A stretch of DNA of 64,000 nt from Micrococcus cohnii (lineage in GTDB: Bacteria; Actinomycetota; Actinomycetes; Actinomycetales; Micrococcaceae): NCBI RefSeq assembly GCF_014205175.1, contig NZ_JACHNA010000001.1, forward strand, positions 372,001-436,000, given 5' to 3'. Numbering within the stretch: the first letter of the stretch is position 1; each line of letters begins with the position of its first letter. The notes beneath the pieces are model-generated. The model did no database searches and was not told the DNA's origin. It worked only from the letters and a program-made list of their open reading frames with translations. The translations under genes were made by a program, and so were the position numbers. Below are positions 37,764 to 45,313 of this stretch, piece after piece.

Positions 37764-39014
37764 ATGCGCAGAACTCTCAGAATCGGCGTCGCCTCGGCGG
37801 CGCTGGGTGCGGCAGCGGTGGGCCTGGCCGGTCCGGCCGCCGCGGCGCCGGCCGTGACGCAGGGCACCGCCTTGTCGGTCCCGTCCGGCCAGTGCAGCCT
37901 CACCCTGGTCAATGACACGACGGCCTACACGGCGGAGCACTGCGGTGCCGGCACGTGGCAGGTCGGCTCCCCGGTGCACACCGCCGAGGGCGAGCGCATC
38001 GGTGCCGTTTCGGCCACGGATGGCCCTCAGGGCGTCGATGCCGTGCAGATCGCCCTCGACGAGGGCGTGGAGGTCATCGGCGAGTGGGGCACCCGTGCGG
38101 CGTCCCAGGTCGCCTCCGAGGAGACGCTCTACACGCACGGCTCGTCCGTGCCGATGGGCGCCGAGAACTCGATGGCCGATGGCACCACCTTCAACATCAG
38201 CCAGGTCTGCGACGACGTCTACACCGATCAGGCGGCCCTCGACGCGGCCACCACGCACGCCGGTGACTCCGGCGGTGCGGTGTACGACGCCCAGCAGCGC
38301 GTGGTCGGTGTGATCTCCGGGCTGGCTCCGCTCGAGTACGACGCGAACGGCAATCTCGTCGGCTGCCAGGCCGAGCAGATGTCGACCATCTTCGTGCCGG
38401 TCGAGTCCCTCGATCAGCTCGAGGCGCAGGCCCCGACGGCTGAGCAGGTCCCGGCTGAACAGGCTCCGGCTGAGCAGCCCGCTGCCGAGGCCCCGGCCGA
38501 GCAGCCGGTCGCCGAGCAGGCTCCGGCTGAGCAGCCCGCTGCTGAGCAGCCGGTCGCCGAGCAGGCCCCGGCAGCTGAGCAGGCGCCGGCCGAGCAGCTG
38601 ACCGCTGAGCAGCCCGCTGCTGAGACCGCGCCGCAGCCGGCCGCCGAGCAGGCCCCGGCCGCCACGGGCACGACGCAGTCGATCGCTCCGTCCTCGGCGT
38701 ACTGGGACGCCTACACCTACTCGACCGCTCCGGCCGCCGGTGCGGCCGCGGGCACCCCGATGCGCTTCGAGACCACCGAGGGCGGCTTCGAGCTGATCCA
38801 GGTCACCTCGTACGACGCCTCGGGCGCCGTGACCGGCACCTACAGCCTCGATCTCGCCGGTGAGCCCTACGCCTGGGGCCCGGTCCCGGGCGAGGTCCCG
38901 GCTGGTGGCTGGGTTGACGTGACCACTGTTGACGGCTCTGCGGGCGCCCCGCAGATGGACCTGACGCTCGGCACCGACACGATCTCCTCGCAGGGGACGG
39001 TCATCACGGGCTGA
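37764..39014 (+). CDS. Secreted trypsin-like serine protease with Ala-Glu-Gln-Pro repeats
   Basis: 416 residues. A signal peptide (1-~28, ending GPAAAA) leads into a chymotrypsin-fold domain: His59 in TAEHCGAG, Asp92 in GVDAVQIAL, Ser169 in HAGDSGGAV. Cysteine pairs (44/60 and others) fit disulfides. Residues about 226-300 are a repeat of AEQPA/APAEQ units. A C-terminal ~100-residue beta-rich domain follows. No LPXTG motif was seen. ATG 37764 is chosen over upstream in-frame starts because of GGAGG 8 bases ahead and the signal peptide. Substrate unknown. Confidence 0.85.
   Translation: MRRTLRIGVASAALGAAAVGLAGPAAAAPAVTQGTALSVPSGQCSLTLVNDTTAYTAEHCGAGTWQVGSPVHTAEGERIGAVSATDGPQGVDAVQIALDEGVEVIGEWGTRAASQVASEETLYTHGSSVPMGAENSMADGTTFNISQVCDDVYTDQAALDAATTHAGDSGGAVYDAQQRVVGVISGLAPLEYDANGNLVGCQAEQMSTIFVPVESLDQLEAQAPTAEQVPAEQAPAEQPAAEAPAEQPVAEQAPAEQPAAEQPVAEQAPAAEQAPAEQLTAEQPAAETAPQPAAEQAPAATGTTQSIAPSSAYWDAYTYSTAPAAGAAAGTPMRFETTEGGFELIQVTSYDASGAVTGTYSLDLAGEPYAWGPVPGEVPAGGWVDVTTVDGSAGAPQMDLTLGTDTISSQGTVITG
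38438..38663 (+). repeat. Ala-Glu-Gln-Pro coding repeats
   Basis: Tandem imperfect repeats of GCCGAGCAG/GCTGAGCAG codon blocks encode APAEQ and AEQPA units inside the protease gene. Repeat number is likely to vary between strains. Confidence 0.85.
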
Positions 39015-39035
39015 CCCGTTCGCACCGAAGGCCGA

Positions 39036-39071
39036 AGGGGCCCGACGACCACGTGGTCGTCGGGCCCCTTC
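39036..39071. terminator. Perfect palindromic bidirectional terminator
   Basis: An 18-bp perfect inverted repeat with no unpaired loop, flanked by AA on the left and TT on the right, between the converging protease and marR genes. Confidence 0.88.
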
Positions 39072-39086
39072 TCCGTCTCCGTGGGC

Positions 39087-39578
39087 TCAGCCCGCCTGCT
39101 CGTCCAGACGACGCGCGAGGCTCGAGAACACCTCGTGCAGCGTGCGCAGCTGGGATTCGTCGAGATCGGTGAGGAACAGCTCGTCGACCTGCCGGGCATG
39201 GACGGCGGCGGCCCGGCGGAAGGCCGCTCGCCCCTCGTCCGTGATCGTCGCGACAATGCCGCGCCGGTCGTCATCGCACACTGAACGGGCGATCAGTCCG
39301 CGCTTCTCCAGGGTGCCGGCCTGGTATGTCAGGCGCGAGGGGGAGAACACCATGTGGCGGGCGAGCTCACCGAGTCGCAGGGATCCACCCGGGGCGTCGA
39401 CCAGCAGCAACAGGACGTTGTAGTCGCCCAGGCTCATGCCGCACTCGGACTTCAGCCGCTGCTCCAGCGCGTGGGAGAGGCGCTGGCCGGCCTCGAAGTA
39501 GGTCCGCCACACGGCGCGGGCCGCGGGGGACGGGGCCTCAGCGGCGTCGGGCGATTCGGTGAGGCGCTCGTTCGGCAT
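39087..39578 (-). CDS. MarR family transcriptional regulator
   Basis: 163 residues. A winged helix: MSLGDYNVLLLLVDAPGGSLRLGELARHMVFSPSRLTYQAGTLEKRGLIARSVCDDDRRG, with the family's wing motif DDRRG. It lies 98 bases after the LLM oxidoreductase gene on the same strand, so it may regulate that operon. A single Cys sits before the wing and could be redox-sensitive. GGAG precedes the ATG. Confidence 0.9.
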   Translation of the reverse strand: MPNERLTESPDAAEAPSPAARAVWRTYFEAGQRLSHALEQRLKSECGMSLGDYNVLLLLVDAPGGSLRLGELARHMVFSPSRLTYQAGTLEKRGLIARSVCDDDRRGIVATITDEGRAAFRRAAAVHARQVDELFLTDLDESQLRTLHEVFSSLARRLDEQAG

Positions 39579-39676
39579 CGTTCGTCTCCGGTAGGGGGTG
39601 CGTCCGGGTCGGGGACATTGTGTCAGACCAGGTCAGGCGGGACGGCGGGGTCCGTTCGGGGGCTGCTTTGGCGGTG

Positions 39677-40828
39677 TCAGCGGTTGGCCGCGCTGCCCGG
39701 CAGCCCTCCGGCGCGAGGGCCGTCCCCTCCACCGGGCACCGGCTCCTCGCCGCGGCGGGCGCGGTCGACGAGCCGCTGATGAGTGGGCGCCTCGGGCACG
39801 TCGTCGGGCTTCAACGCGGCGAACTCCCGCCGCAGCACGGGAAGCACGTGCTCGCCGAACAGGTCGATCTGCTCGAGCACCATGTCCGTGGGCAGCCCGG
39901 CGTGGTCGATCAGGAACATTTGACGCTGGTAGTCGCCCACCCAGTCGCGGAAACCGAGGGTCCGCTCAATGACCTGCTGGGGTGAGCCGACCGTCAGCGG
40001 CGTCTGTGCGGTGAACTCCTCAAGGCTCGGTCCGTGGCCGTAGACGGGCGCGTTGTCGAAGTACGGGCGGAACCGGCGCACGGCCTCCTGTGAGTCCTTG
40101 TGCATGAACGCCTGCCCGCCCAGGCCCACATACGCCTGGTGGGCCGCGCCGTGACCGTAATGCTCGTACCGCCGACGGTAGAGCTCGACCATCCGGGTCA
40201 CGTGTTCTCTGGTCCAGAAGATGTTGTTGTGGAAGAAACCGTCGCCGTAGTAGGCGGCCTGCTCGGCGATCTCGGGGGAGCGGATCGAGCCGTGCCAGAC
40301 GAACGGGGCGACGCCGTCGAGCGGGCGCGGGGTGAGGGTGAACTCGCGCAGCGGCGTGCGGAATCGGCCCTGCCAGTGCACGGACTCCTCGCGCCACAGG
40401 CGGTGCAGCAGCCCGTAGTTCTCCAGGGCCAGCTCAATGCCGTCCCGGATGTCCTTGCCGAACCAGGGGTAGACGGGGCCCGTGTTGCCGCGGCCGAGGG
40501 TCAGATCCACGCGGCCGTCGGCCAGGTGCTGCAGGTAGGCATAGTCCTCGGCCAGGCGCACCGGGTCCATGGTCGTGATCAGCGTGGTGGCCGTTGAGAG
40601 GATGATCCGCTCGGTCTGCGCGGCCAGGAACGCCAGCAGTGTGGGCGGATTCCCGGGGGCGACGAACGGCGGGTTGTGGTGCTGCCCGGTGGCGAACACG
40701 TCGAAGCCGGCCTGCTCGGCGTGCTTCGCGATCCGCACGGTGTCTGTGATGCGCTGGTGCTCGGTGGGCCGACGGCCGGTGGTGGGATCGACGGTGATGT
40801 CGCCGATGGTGAAGATGCCGAACTGCAT
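39677..40828 (-). CDS. LLM class flavin-dependent oxidoreductase
   Basis: 383 residues from ATG 40828. Bacterial-luciferase-like TIM barrel using FMN or F420: MQFGIFTIGDIT, DVFATGQHHNPPFVAPGNPPTLLAFLAAQTERI, GRVDLTLGRGN. The start at 40828 is preferred to an upstream in-frame ATG (40870) because AGGAG lies 6 bases before it and a strong promoter sits between the two. The last ~30 residues are low-complexity Gly/Pro. Substrate unknown. Confidence 0.9.
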   Translation of the reverse strand: MQFGIFTIGDITVDPTTGRRPTEHQRITDTVRIAKHAEQAGFDVFATGQHHNPPFVAPGNPPTLLAFLAAQTERIILSTATTLITTMDPVRLAEDYAYLQHLADGRVDLTLGRGNTGPVYPWFGKDIRDGIELALENYGLLHRLWREESVHWQGRFRTPLREFTLTPRPLDGVAPFVWHGSIRSPEIAEQAAYYGDGFFHNNIFWTREHVTRMVELYRRRYEHYGHGAAHQAYVGLGGQAFMHKDSQEAVRRFRPYFDNAPVYGHGPSLEEFTAQTPLTVGSPQQVIERTLGFRDWVGDYQRQMFLIDHAGLPTDMVLEQIDLFGEHVLPVLRREFAALKPDDVPEAPTHQRLVDRARRGEEPVPGGGDGPRAGGLPGSAANR

Positions 40829-40869
40829 GCCCGCTCCTGACGTCGACCCAGAAACCCCGGGTGTTTTCA

Positions 40870-40909
40870 TTCAAAACTGAAGTATATGCGTCTGGGGGTG
40901 GGATGTCAG
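40870..40909 (-). promoter_or_regulatory. Strong promoter with embedded operator for the LLM-marR operon
   Basis: On the minus strand CTGACA (40904-40909), a 17-bp spacer, and TATACT (40881-40886) form an almost ideal sigma-70 promoter. The inverted repeat TTCAAAACTGAA (40870-40881) covers the end of the -10 and the start site, a good place for MarR repression. Confidence 0.7.
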
Positions 40910-40993
40910 GCGCTCCGTACGCCCTCCGGTGGTCGAGGTTGCCCGGGCCCAGACCGCAGACGCGGTACCGGCCAGCCCGGCATGATGGAGCCT

Positions 40994-41572
40994 ATGGATC
41001 ACATCATCGACGCCGGCTCACTCGCCCAGGCCGACTCCTTCGCCCTGCAGCAGACCTCGACGATGCTCTCCAACGACATGAGCGTCACGAAGGCCGACGG
41101 CACGCCCGTGGCCACGGTCGTCACGCGCGGAGGTGGCCTCTCACGCATGCTCATGGGCGCCCGGGAGTTCGACGTGCTCGACGCGCGCGATGACCGTGTG
41201 CTCTTCCGTCTCTCAGATCCCGCCACCCTCGGCCGTGACGTCTACGCGATGACAGGGCCGCACGGTGAGCCCCTGGCCCAGCTGCGCCAGGAGCTGAGCC
41301 TGATGCGCACCGCCGTCTCCGTGCGGGTGGCCGACGGCACGGCATACACCGTCACGGGGAACCTGTTCGACCACGACTATCAGATGGTGGCCGGCGAGGT
41401 GCCGATCGCGCGGGTCACCGCCGAGTTCAGGGGGCTTATGAAGCTGTTGCGCGGCAGATCGGCCTACCGGCTGGATCTCGACCCGCAGATGCCGCCGGTC
41501 GTGCGCTGTGCCGTCCTGGGCACCGCCGTCGCCCTCGACCTGATCCGGGCCAAGCGCAGCCGATCCAGCTGA
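40994..41572 (+). CDS. LURP-one-related / scramblase-like family protein
   Basis: 192 residues from ATG 40994. The tubby-like LURP1 fold is suggested by SFALQQTSTMLSNDMSV, AREFDVLDARDDRVLFRL and VSVRVADGTAYTVTGNLFDHDYQMVAGEVPIARV. It ends with a hydrophobic helix (PPVVRCAVLGTAVALDLI). Function unknown. A weak -10 (CATGAT) stands 7 bases ahead, as in the leaderless genes. Confidence 0.75.
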   Translation: MDHIIDAGSLAQADSFALQQTSTMLSNDMSVTKADGTPVATVVTRGGGLSRMLMGAREFDVLDARDDRVLFRLSDPATLGRDVYAMTGPHGEPLAQLRQELSLMRTAVSVRVADGTAYTVTGNLFDHDYQMVAGEVPIARVTAEFRGLMKLLRGRSAYRLDLDPQMPPVVRCAVLGTAVALDLIRAKRSRSS

Positions 41573-41615
41573 GGCCGTCCGGTGCGGCGTGGCCGTGGTG
41601 CGCGGTCGATGTGGC

Positions 41616-42386
41616 TCAGATGTGGACGTCCGCCCCGGTCTGCTGCGGCGGGCGAGCCGTGGGGTCGTCGAAACGGGCGCCCTCGGGCTTGGACGGCAGC
41701 ACCGTCATGACAAGCACGGCGAAGCCGCCGAGGTAGGGGATGAACGCCAGGAAGTAGAAGAACCCGGACAGGTTCGCATCGTGCAGGCGACGCACCGTCA
41801 GGGCGATGTTCGGGATCACGGTGCCGAGGAGGACGACTCCGAGCAAGAGGAGCAGGACCATGATCATCGCGGCGCCGCCGTTGCTGAGTTCCGAGCCCGT
41901 GGCGGTGGCCTCGCTCGTCGTCACCATGATGAGGGCGAAGAGAAGGAGGAACGTGACGAACAGCAGAGTGTACCACATGGCCATCCACCAGTACTCGGAC
42001 CGGCGCGAGCGGCCGTGGAACTGAAAGTACTTCTTGAAGAACAGCTTCAGCGCTCCGACCGGTCCGACGCTGGTGCCCGGCTGGGTGCTCGGCGGCGTCA
42101 TGCCGTAACCGGGGCCGCCGTAGCCATAACCGGCGTAGGCCGGGGCGGCACCGGGGCCCTGACCGTAGGACGGCTGCTGGGCTCCGTAACCCTGGGCGTA
42201 CCCGGGCTGGCTCTGGTCGTTGTAGGACGTCTGACCGTAGGACTCCTGACGGTACGGCTCGTGACCGACGTGGCTCTGCCCGTAGGGGGCCTGGCTGTAG
42301 TGGCGCTGCCCAGTGGCATGGCTCTGCCCGTCAGGGGCACTCGCGTCCTGCCCGGTCGCGTCGTCGCGGTTCATCTCATCGTTCAC
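41616..42386 (-). CDS. DUF805 membrane protein with a Tyr/Gln/Gly-rich N terminus
   Basis: 256 residues. The first ~105 residues are low complexity with repeated SYGQ/GYGQ/YGGPGYG units, resembling prion-like sequences. The DUF805 domain follows: KYFQFHGRSRRSEYWWMAMW, two to four membrane segments and LTVRRLHDANLSGFFYFLAFIP. A hairpin (GGGCACGC/GCGTGCCC, 42431-42451) lies in the upstream region. Function unknown. Confidence 0.85.
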   Translation of the reverse strand: MNDEMNRDDATGQDASAPDGQSHATGQRHYSQAPYGQSHVGHEPYRQESYGQTSYNDQSQPGYAQGYGAQQPSYGQGPGAAPAYAGYGYGGPGYGMTPPSTQPGTSVGPVGALKLFFKKYFQFHGRSRRSEYWWMAMWYTLLFVTFLLLFALIMVTTSEATATGSELSNGGAAMIMVLLLLLGVVLLGTVIPNIALTVRRLHDANLSGFFYFLAFIPYLGGFAVLVMTVLPSKPEGARFDDPTARPPQQTGADVHI

Positions 42387-42503
42387 AGCGGCCCTCCACC
42401 GTCCTCATGATCCCCGCGGGCTCGGGAATCGGGCACGCGCGCAGCGTGCCCATGGTCGCGCACAGTCTAAGCGAGGCCTCAGGCCACCGTGCGGTGTGAG
42501 CCC

Positions 42504-42509
42504 TACCAT
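42504..42509 (+). promoter_or_regulatory. Leaderless-type -10 element of the MFS gene
   Basis: TACCAT with a 6-base spacer before ATG 42516. Confidence 0.5.
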
Positions 42510-42515
42510 GACGGC

Positions 42516-43979
42516 ATGGATTTCAGCGCATACGGGCGGTTGCTTGCCGACGGGAGGATCAGGAATCTGCTGCTCGTCGGGTTCATCGCCCGGTTCCCGC
42601 ACACCGCGGCCGGCGTGATCCTGACGTTGCACGTGGCGGTCACCCTCGGGGAAGGCTATGGGCAGGCCGGGCTGGCGGCGGCGGCGATGACGCTGGGCAT
42701 CGCGGTGGGTTCGCCGTGGCGTGGCCGGGCGATCGATGTGCAGGGCCTGCGGCGTGCCCTCGTGCCGTCGGTGGTGATGGAGGCACTGGTGTGGTCCCTG
42801 GTGCCGTGGGTGCCCTACCCGTGGATGCTCGCCCTCGTGTTCGTGGGCGGGGTGTTCTCCCTGCCGATCTTCTCCGTGGTGCGGCAGGGCCTGGGGGTGC
42901 TCACGCACGGACGGCACCGGCAGACCGCGTTCGCGCTGGACTCGATCATCACGGAGACGATCTTCATGATGGGCCCGGCGCTCGGGGCGGTCGTGGCCGC
43001 GTCCTGGTCGAGCGCGTGGGGGCTGATGATCGTCGGTTGGTCCGCGGCGCTGGGCGGGCTGCTGCTGATCTGGTTCAATCCGCCGACTCGGTCGACGCAG
43101 GTGTCGGGGGTCGGGCCCGAGGCGTACACGGAGGCCGACGACCGGGAGCAGGCGCTCGCGCAGGCGGTGCAGGGCGCACCGATGCACCTGGACGTGACCG
43201 CGCCGGATCTGGCGACGGGGGCGATCCCGGTGGTCACGGACGCGATCCCTGCGATCACCGGGTCGATGCCGATGATCGCGCCCGACGGGTCCGGTCCGGT
43301 CGCTGCCGGCGTCGATCGGCCGGACGGCGTGACCGCGGTCGGGGAGGGCGCCACCGCCGATGGCGTGGTCGTGACGCGGGCCGAGCGGCTGCGGTTGTGG
43401 CGGGTGCGCGCCTTCGGCTGGGTGAGTCCGCCGGCGCTCGCCGTGTTGGTGGTGGCGATGGCGGCCGGCATTGTGCTGGTCGGCACGGAGGTGACGATGG
43501 TCGCCGAGCTCGAGCGGGTCGGTCTGGCCGGTTCGGTGGGTGTGGTCTATGCGTTCTGGTGCGGGGCGTCGGCGATCGGAGGCCTGCTCTACGGGGCGTG
43601 GGGCAGGGATGTGCCTCCGCTGGTGCTGATGGGCCTGTTCGCGCTGTTCACGGTGCCGATGGCGTTCGTCGATGGGGTGTGGGCGCTCGCGTTCGCGTCG
43701 CTGCCCTCGGGTCTGTTGACCTCCCCGACGCTGGCGGCGGCGTCCTCGCGCCTGTCGACGCTGGTGGCGGAGGAGCGTCGCGGCGAGGCGATGGGCTATT
43801 ACGGGTCGGCGATGACGGCCGGCGCGGCGATGGGCGCCCCGCTGGTGGGGCTGTTCATCGACGCGTTCCACCCGTGGGTGGGCTACCTGGTCGTCGCGGC
43901 GGCCGGGCTGGTGCTGGTGTGCGTGGCGGGCGCGCTGACGGTGCTGCGTCGGCGGCGTGTCTCGCGTGCGGCCGGCTGA
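42516..43979 (+). CDS. Major facilitator superfamily transporter
   Basis: 487 residues with about 12 membrane segments. The N-terminal half contains a loop GSPWRGRAIDVQGLRR in the motif A position. A long hydrophilic loop of about 110 residues (roughly 185-295) separates the halves and is Ala/Pro/Gly-rich. Substrate not predictable; drug efflux is typical for the family. Confidence 0.85.
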   Translation: MDFSAYGRLLADGRIRNLLLVGFIARFPHTAAGVILTLHVAVTLGEGYGQAGLAAAAMTLGIAVGSPWRGRAIDVQGLRRALVPSVVMEALVWSLVPWVPYPWMLALVFVGGVFSLPIFSVVRQGLGVLTHGRHRQTAFALDSIITETIFMMGPALGAVVAASWSSAWGLMIVGWSAALGGLLLIWFNPPTRSTQVSGVGPEAYTEADDREQALAQAVQGAPMHLDVTAPDLATGAIPVVTDAIPAITGSMPMIAPDGSGPVAAGVDRPDGVTAVGEGATADGVVVTRAERLRLWRVRAFGWVSPPALAVLVVAMAAGIVLVGTEVTMVAELERVGLAGSVGVVYAFWCGASAIGGLLYGAWGRDVPPLVLMGLFALFTVPMAFVDGVWALAFASLPSGLLTSPTLAAASSRLSTLVAEERRGEAMGYYGSAMTAGAAMGAPLVGLFIDAFHPWVGYLVVAAAGLVLVCVAGALTVLRRRRVSRAAG

Positions 43980-44014
43980 GTGAGGCGTTCGCCGGGCCCG
44001 GTTGGGCGGCAAGG

Positions 44015-44737
44015 TCAGAGGCGTTCGACGACCACGACGGTGTCGACGAGCGTGTCGTGCTGCCCGTCGGGGCCGGTGGCGGGGCGGTCGCGCTGTTCGG
44101 CGATCAGGACGCGCAGCCCGGTGGCGCAGCCTCGGGCACCGATGGTGTCCAGCTCGTCCTGGGGCGAGGGGAAGCGGGCAGGGTCGTCGGCAAACTCGGG
44201 CGGAGCCCAGGCAGGGGGAGCGCCGTGCGAGACGACGACGAGGCGTCCTCCGGGGGCCAAGGCGTGGGCGGCGCGCGAGAGGATCCGGGCGCGGTCGAGG
44301 GCGACGGGGGATTGCAGGAAGCTGGCGGTCACCAGGTCGAGGCCGCCCGATCCGGCGAGGCGGTCCCAGGCGTCGTCGTCTGCGGAGAGGTCGAGGGCGT
44401 GGAAGGCGGCGGTGCCGGTGAGCTTGTGGGCACGGTCCGCGGCGGCCTGGCGGGCGCGGGCGATCGCGTGGGTCGAGATGTCGACCCCGAGGGCGTGCCA
44501 GCCGCGGCGGGCGAGGTGGAGGACGTCGCCACCTTCGCCGCAGCCGAGATCGAGGCTGCGGCCAGGTGGCAGCGGGTCAACGAGTGCGGCGGTGGTGGTG
44601 TTGACGCGGCCAGACCAGACCTGTCCGTCGCCGTAGCGCTGCTCCCAGAGCTGACGCGGGTCGGTGGCGGCGGGCGGAGCAGAGAGCCCCGTGGGTGCCC
44701 GGCCCTGCGCTGCATGGTCGTGTCGGTGGCCGGTCAT
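44015..44737 (-). CDS. SAM-dependent methyltransferase (TehB-like)
   Basis: 240 residues. Motif I is SLDLGCGEGGDVLHLARRGWHALGVDIS; N-terminal WEQRYGDGQVWSGRVN is typical of TehB/thiopurine-type small-molecule methyltransferases. It overlaps the end of the dienelactone-hydrolase-like gene by 4 bases and so belongs to the same transcription unit. Confidence 0.85.
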   Translation of the reverse strand: MTGHRHDHAAQGRAPTGLSAPPAATDPRQLWEQRYGDGQVWSGRVNTTTAALVDPLPPGRSLDLGCGEGGDVLHLARRGWHALGVDISTHAIARARQAAADRAHKLTGTAAFHALDLSADDDAWDRLAGSGGLDLVTASFLQSPVALDRARILSRAAHALAPGGRLVVVSHGAPPAWAPPEFADDPARFPSPQDELDTIGARGCATGLRVLIAEQRDRPATGPDGQHDTLVDTVVVVERL

Positions 44738-45309
44738 GCGAGCAGTTCGTGGATGCGGCGCACGAGCGTCTCGGTGAGGGCGGGGTCGTAGCCGGGGTCG
44801 GTGGTGTCCATGAACAGGTGCGCGTCGGTGTCGTATTCGAAGAGGTCGGCGGGGTTGTCCGGCTTTTCGGCGGTGGCGGCGTAGGAGCGGGCCAGGGGCA
44901 GGGCGGCGTCGATGACGTGCCGGTCCCGGGAGGCCAGGTGTAGCTGGAGGGCGACGTGGGGCATCCAGAGTGGGGCGTAGGCGTTCAGTGGCAGGGCGGC
45001 GGAGACGCCGATGCAGGCGCGGAAGGCGGGGACGGTCTGGGCGGCCTTGAAGGCGGGGCGCAGACCGGCTCCGATGCCAGCGATGACGGAGGCGGAACGG
45101 TGTTCGGCGGCGGCGGCGATGCCCCGGGCGAGGAACTCGTCGCCGAGGGCCTCGAGGTGGGCCAGGCCGGCGTCGTCGGTGTCGAACACACGTCCGTCGT
45201 AGAGGTCCGGGGTGTGCACGGTGTGGCCGCCGGCGGCGATCTGCTCGGCGAGGGCGCGCACGCCGTCGGTGAGGCCGCGGGCGTGGTGGACGAGGATGAT
45301 CTGGGCCAT
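44734..45309 (-). CDS. Dienelactone-hydrolase-like alpha/beta protein, apparently without nucleophile
   Basis: 191 residues. N-terminal IILVHHARGLTDGVRALAEQIAAGGHTVHTPDLYDG and the late His in DAHLFMD fit the DLH family. At the nucleophile elbow, where DLH has G-x-C-x-G, this protein reads GIGAG, with no Cys or Ser. It may have lost hydrolase activity. It is 4 bases after the EccC-like gene's stop on the same strand. Confidence 0.8.
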   Translation of the reverse strand: MAQIILVHHARGLTDGVRALAEQIAAGGHTVHTPDLYDGRVFDTDDAGLAHLEALGDEFLARGIAAAAEHRSASVIAGIGAGLRPAFKAAQTVPAFRACIGVSAALPLNAYAPLWMPHVALQLHLASRDRHVIDAALPLARSYAATAEKPDNPADLFEYDTDAHLFMDTTDPGYDPALTETLVRRIHELLA

Positions 45310-45313
45310 GGGC

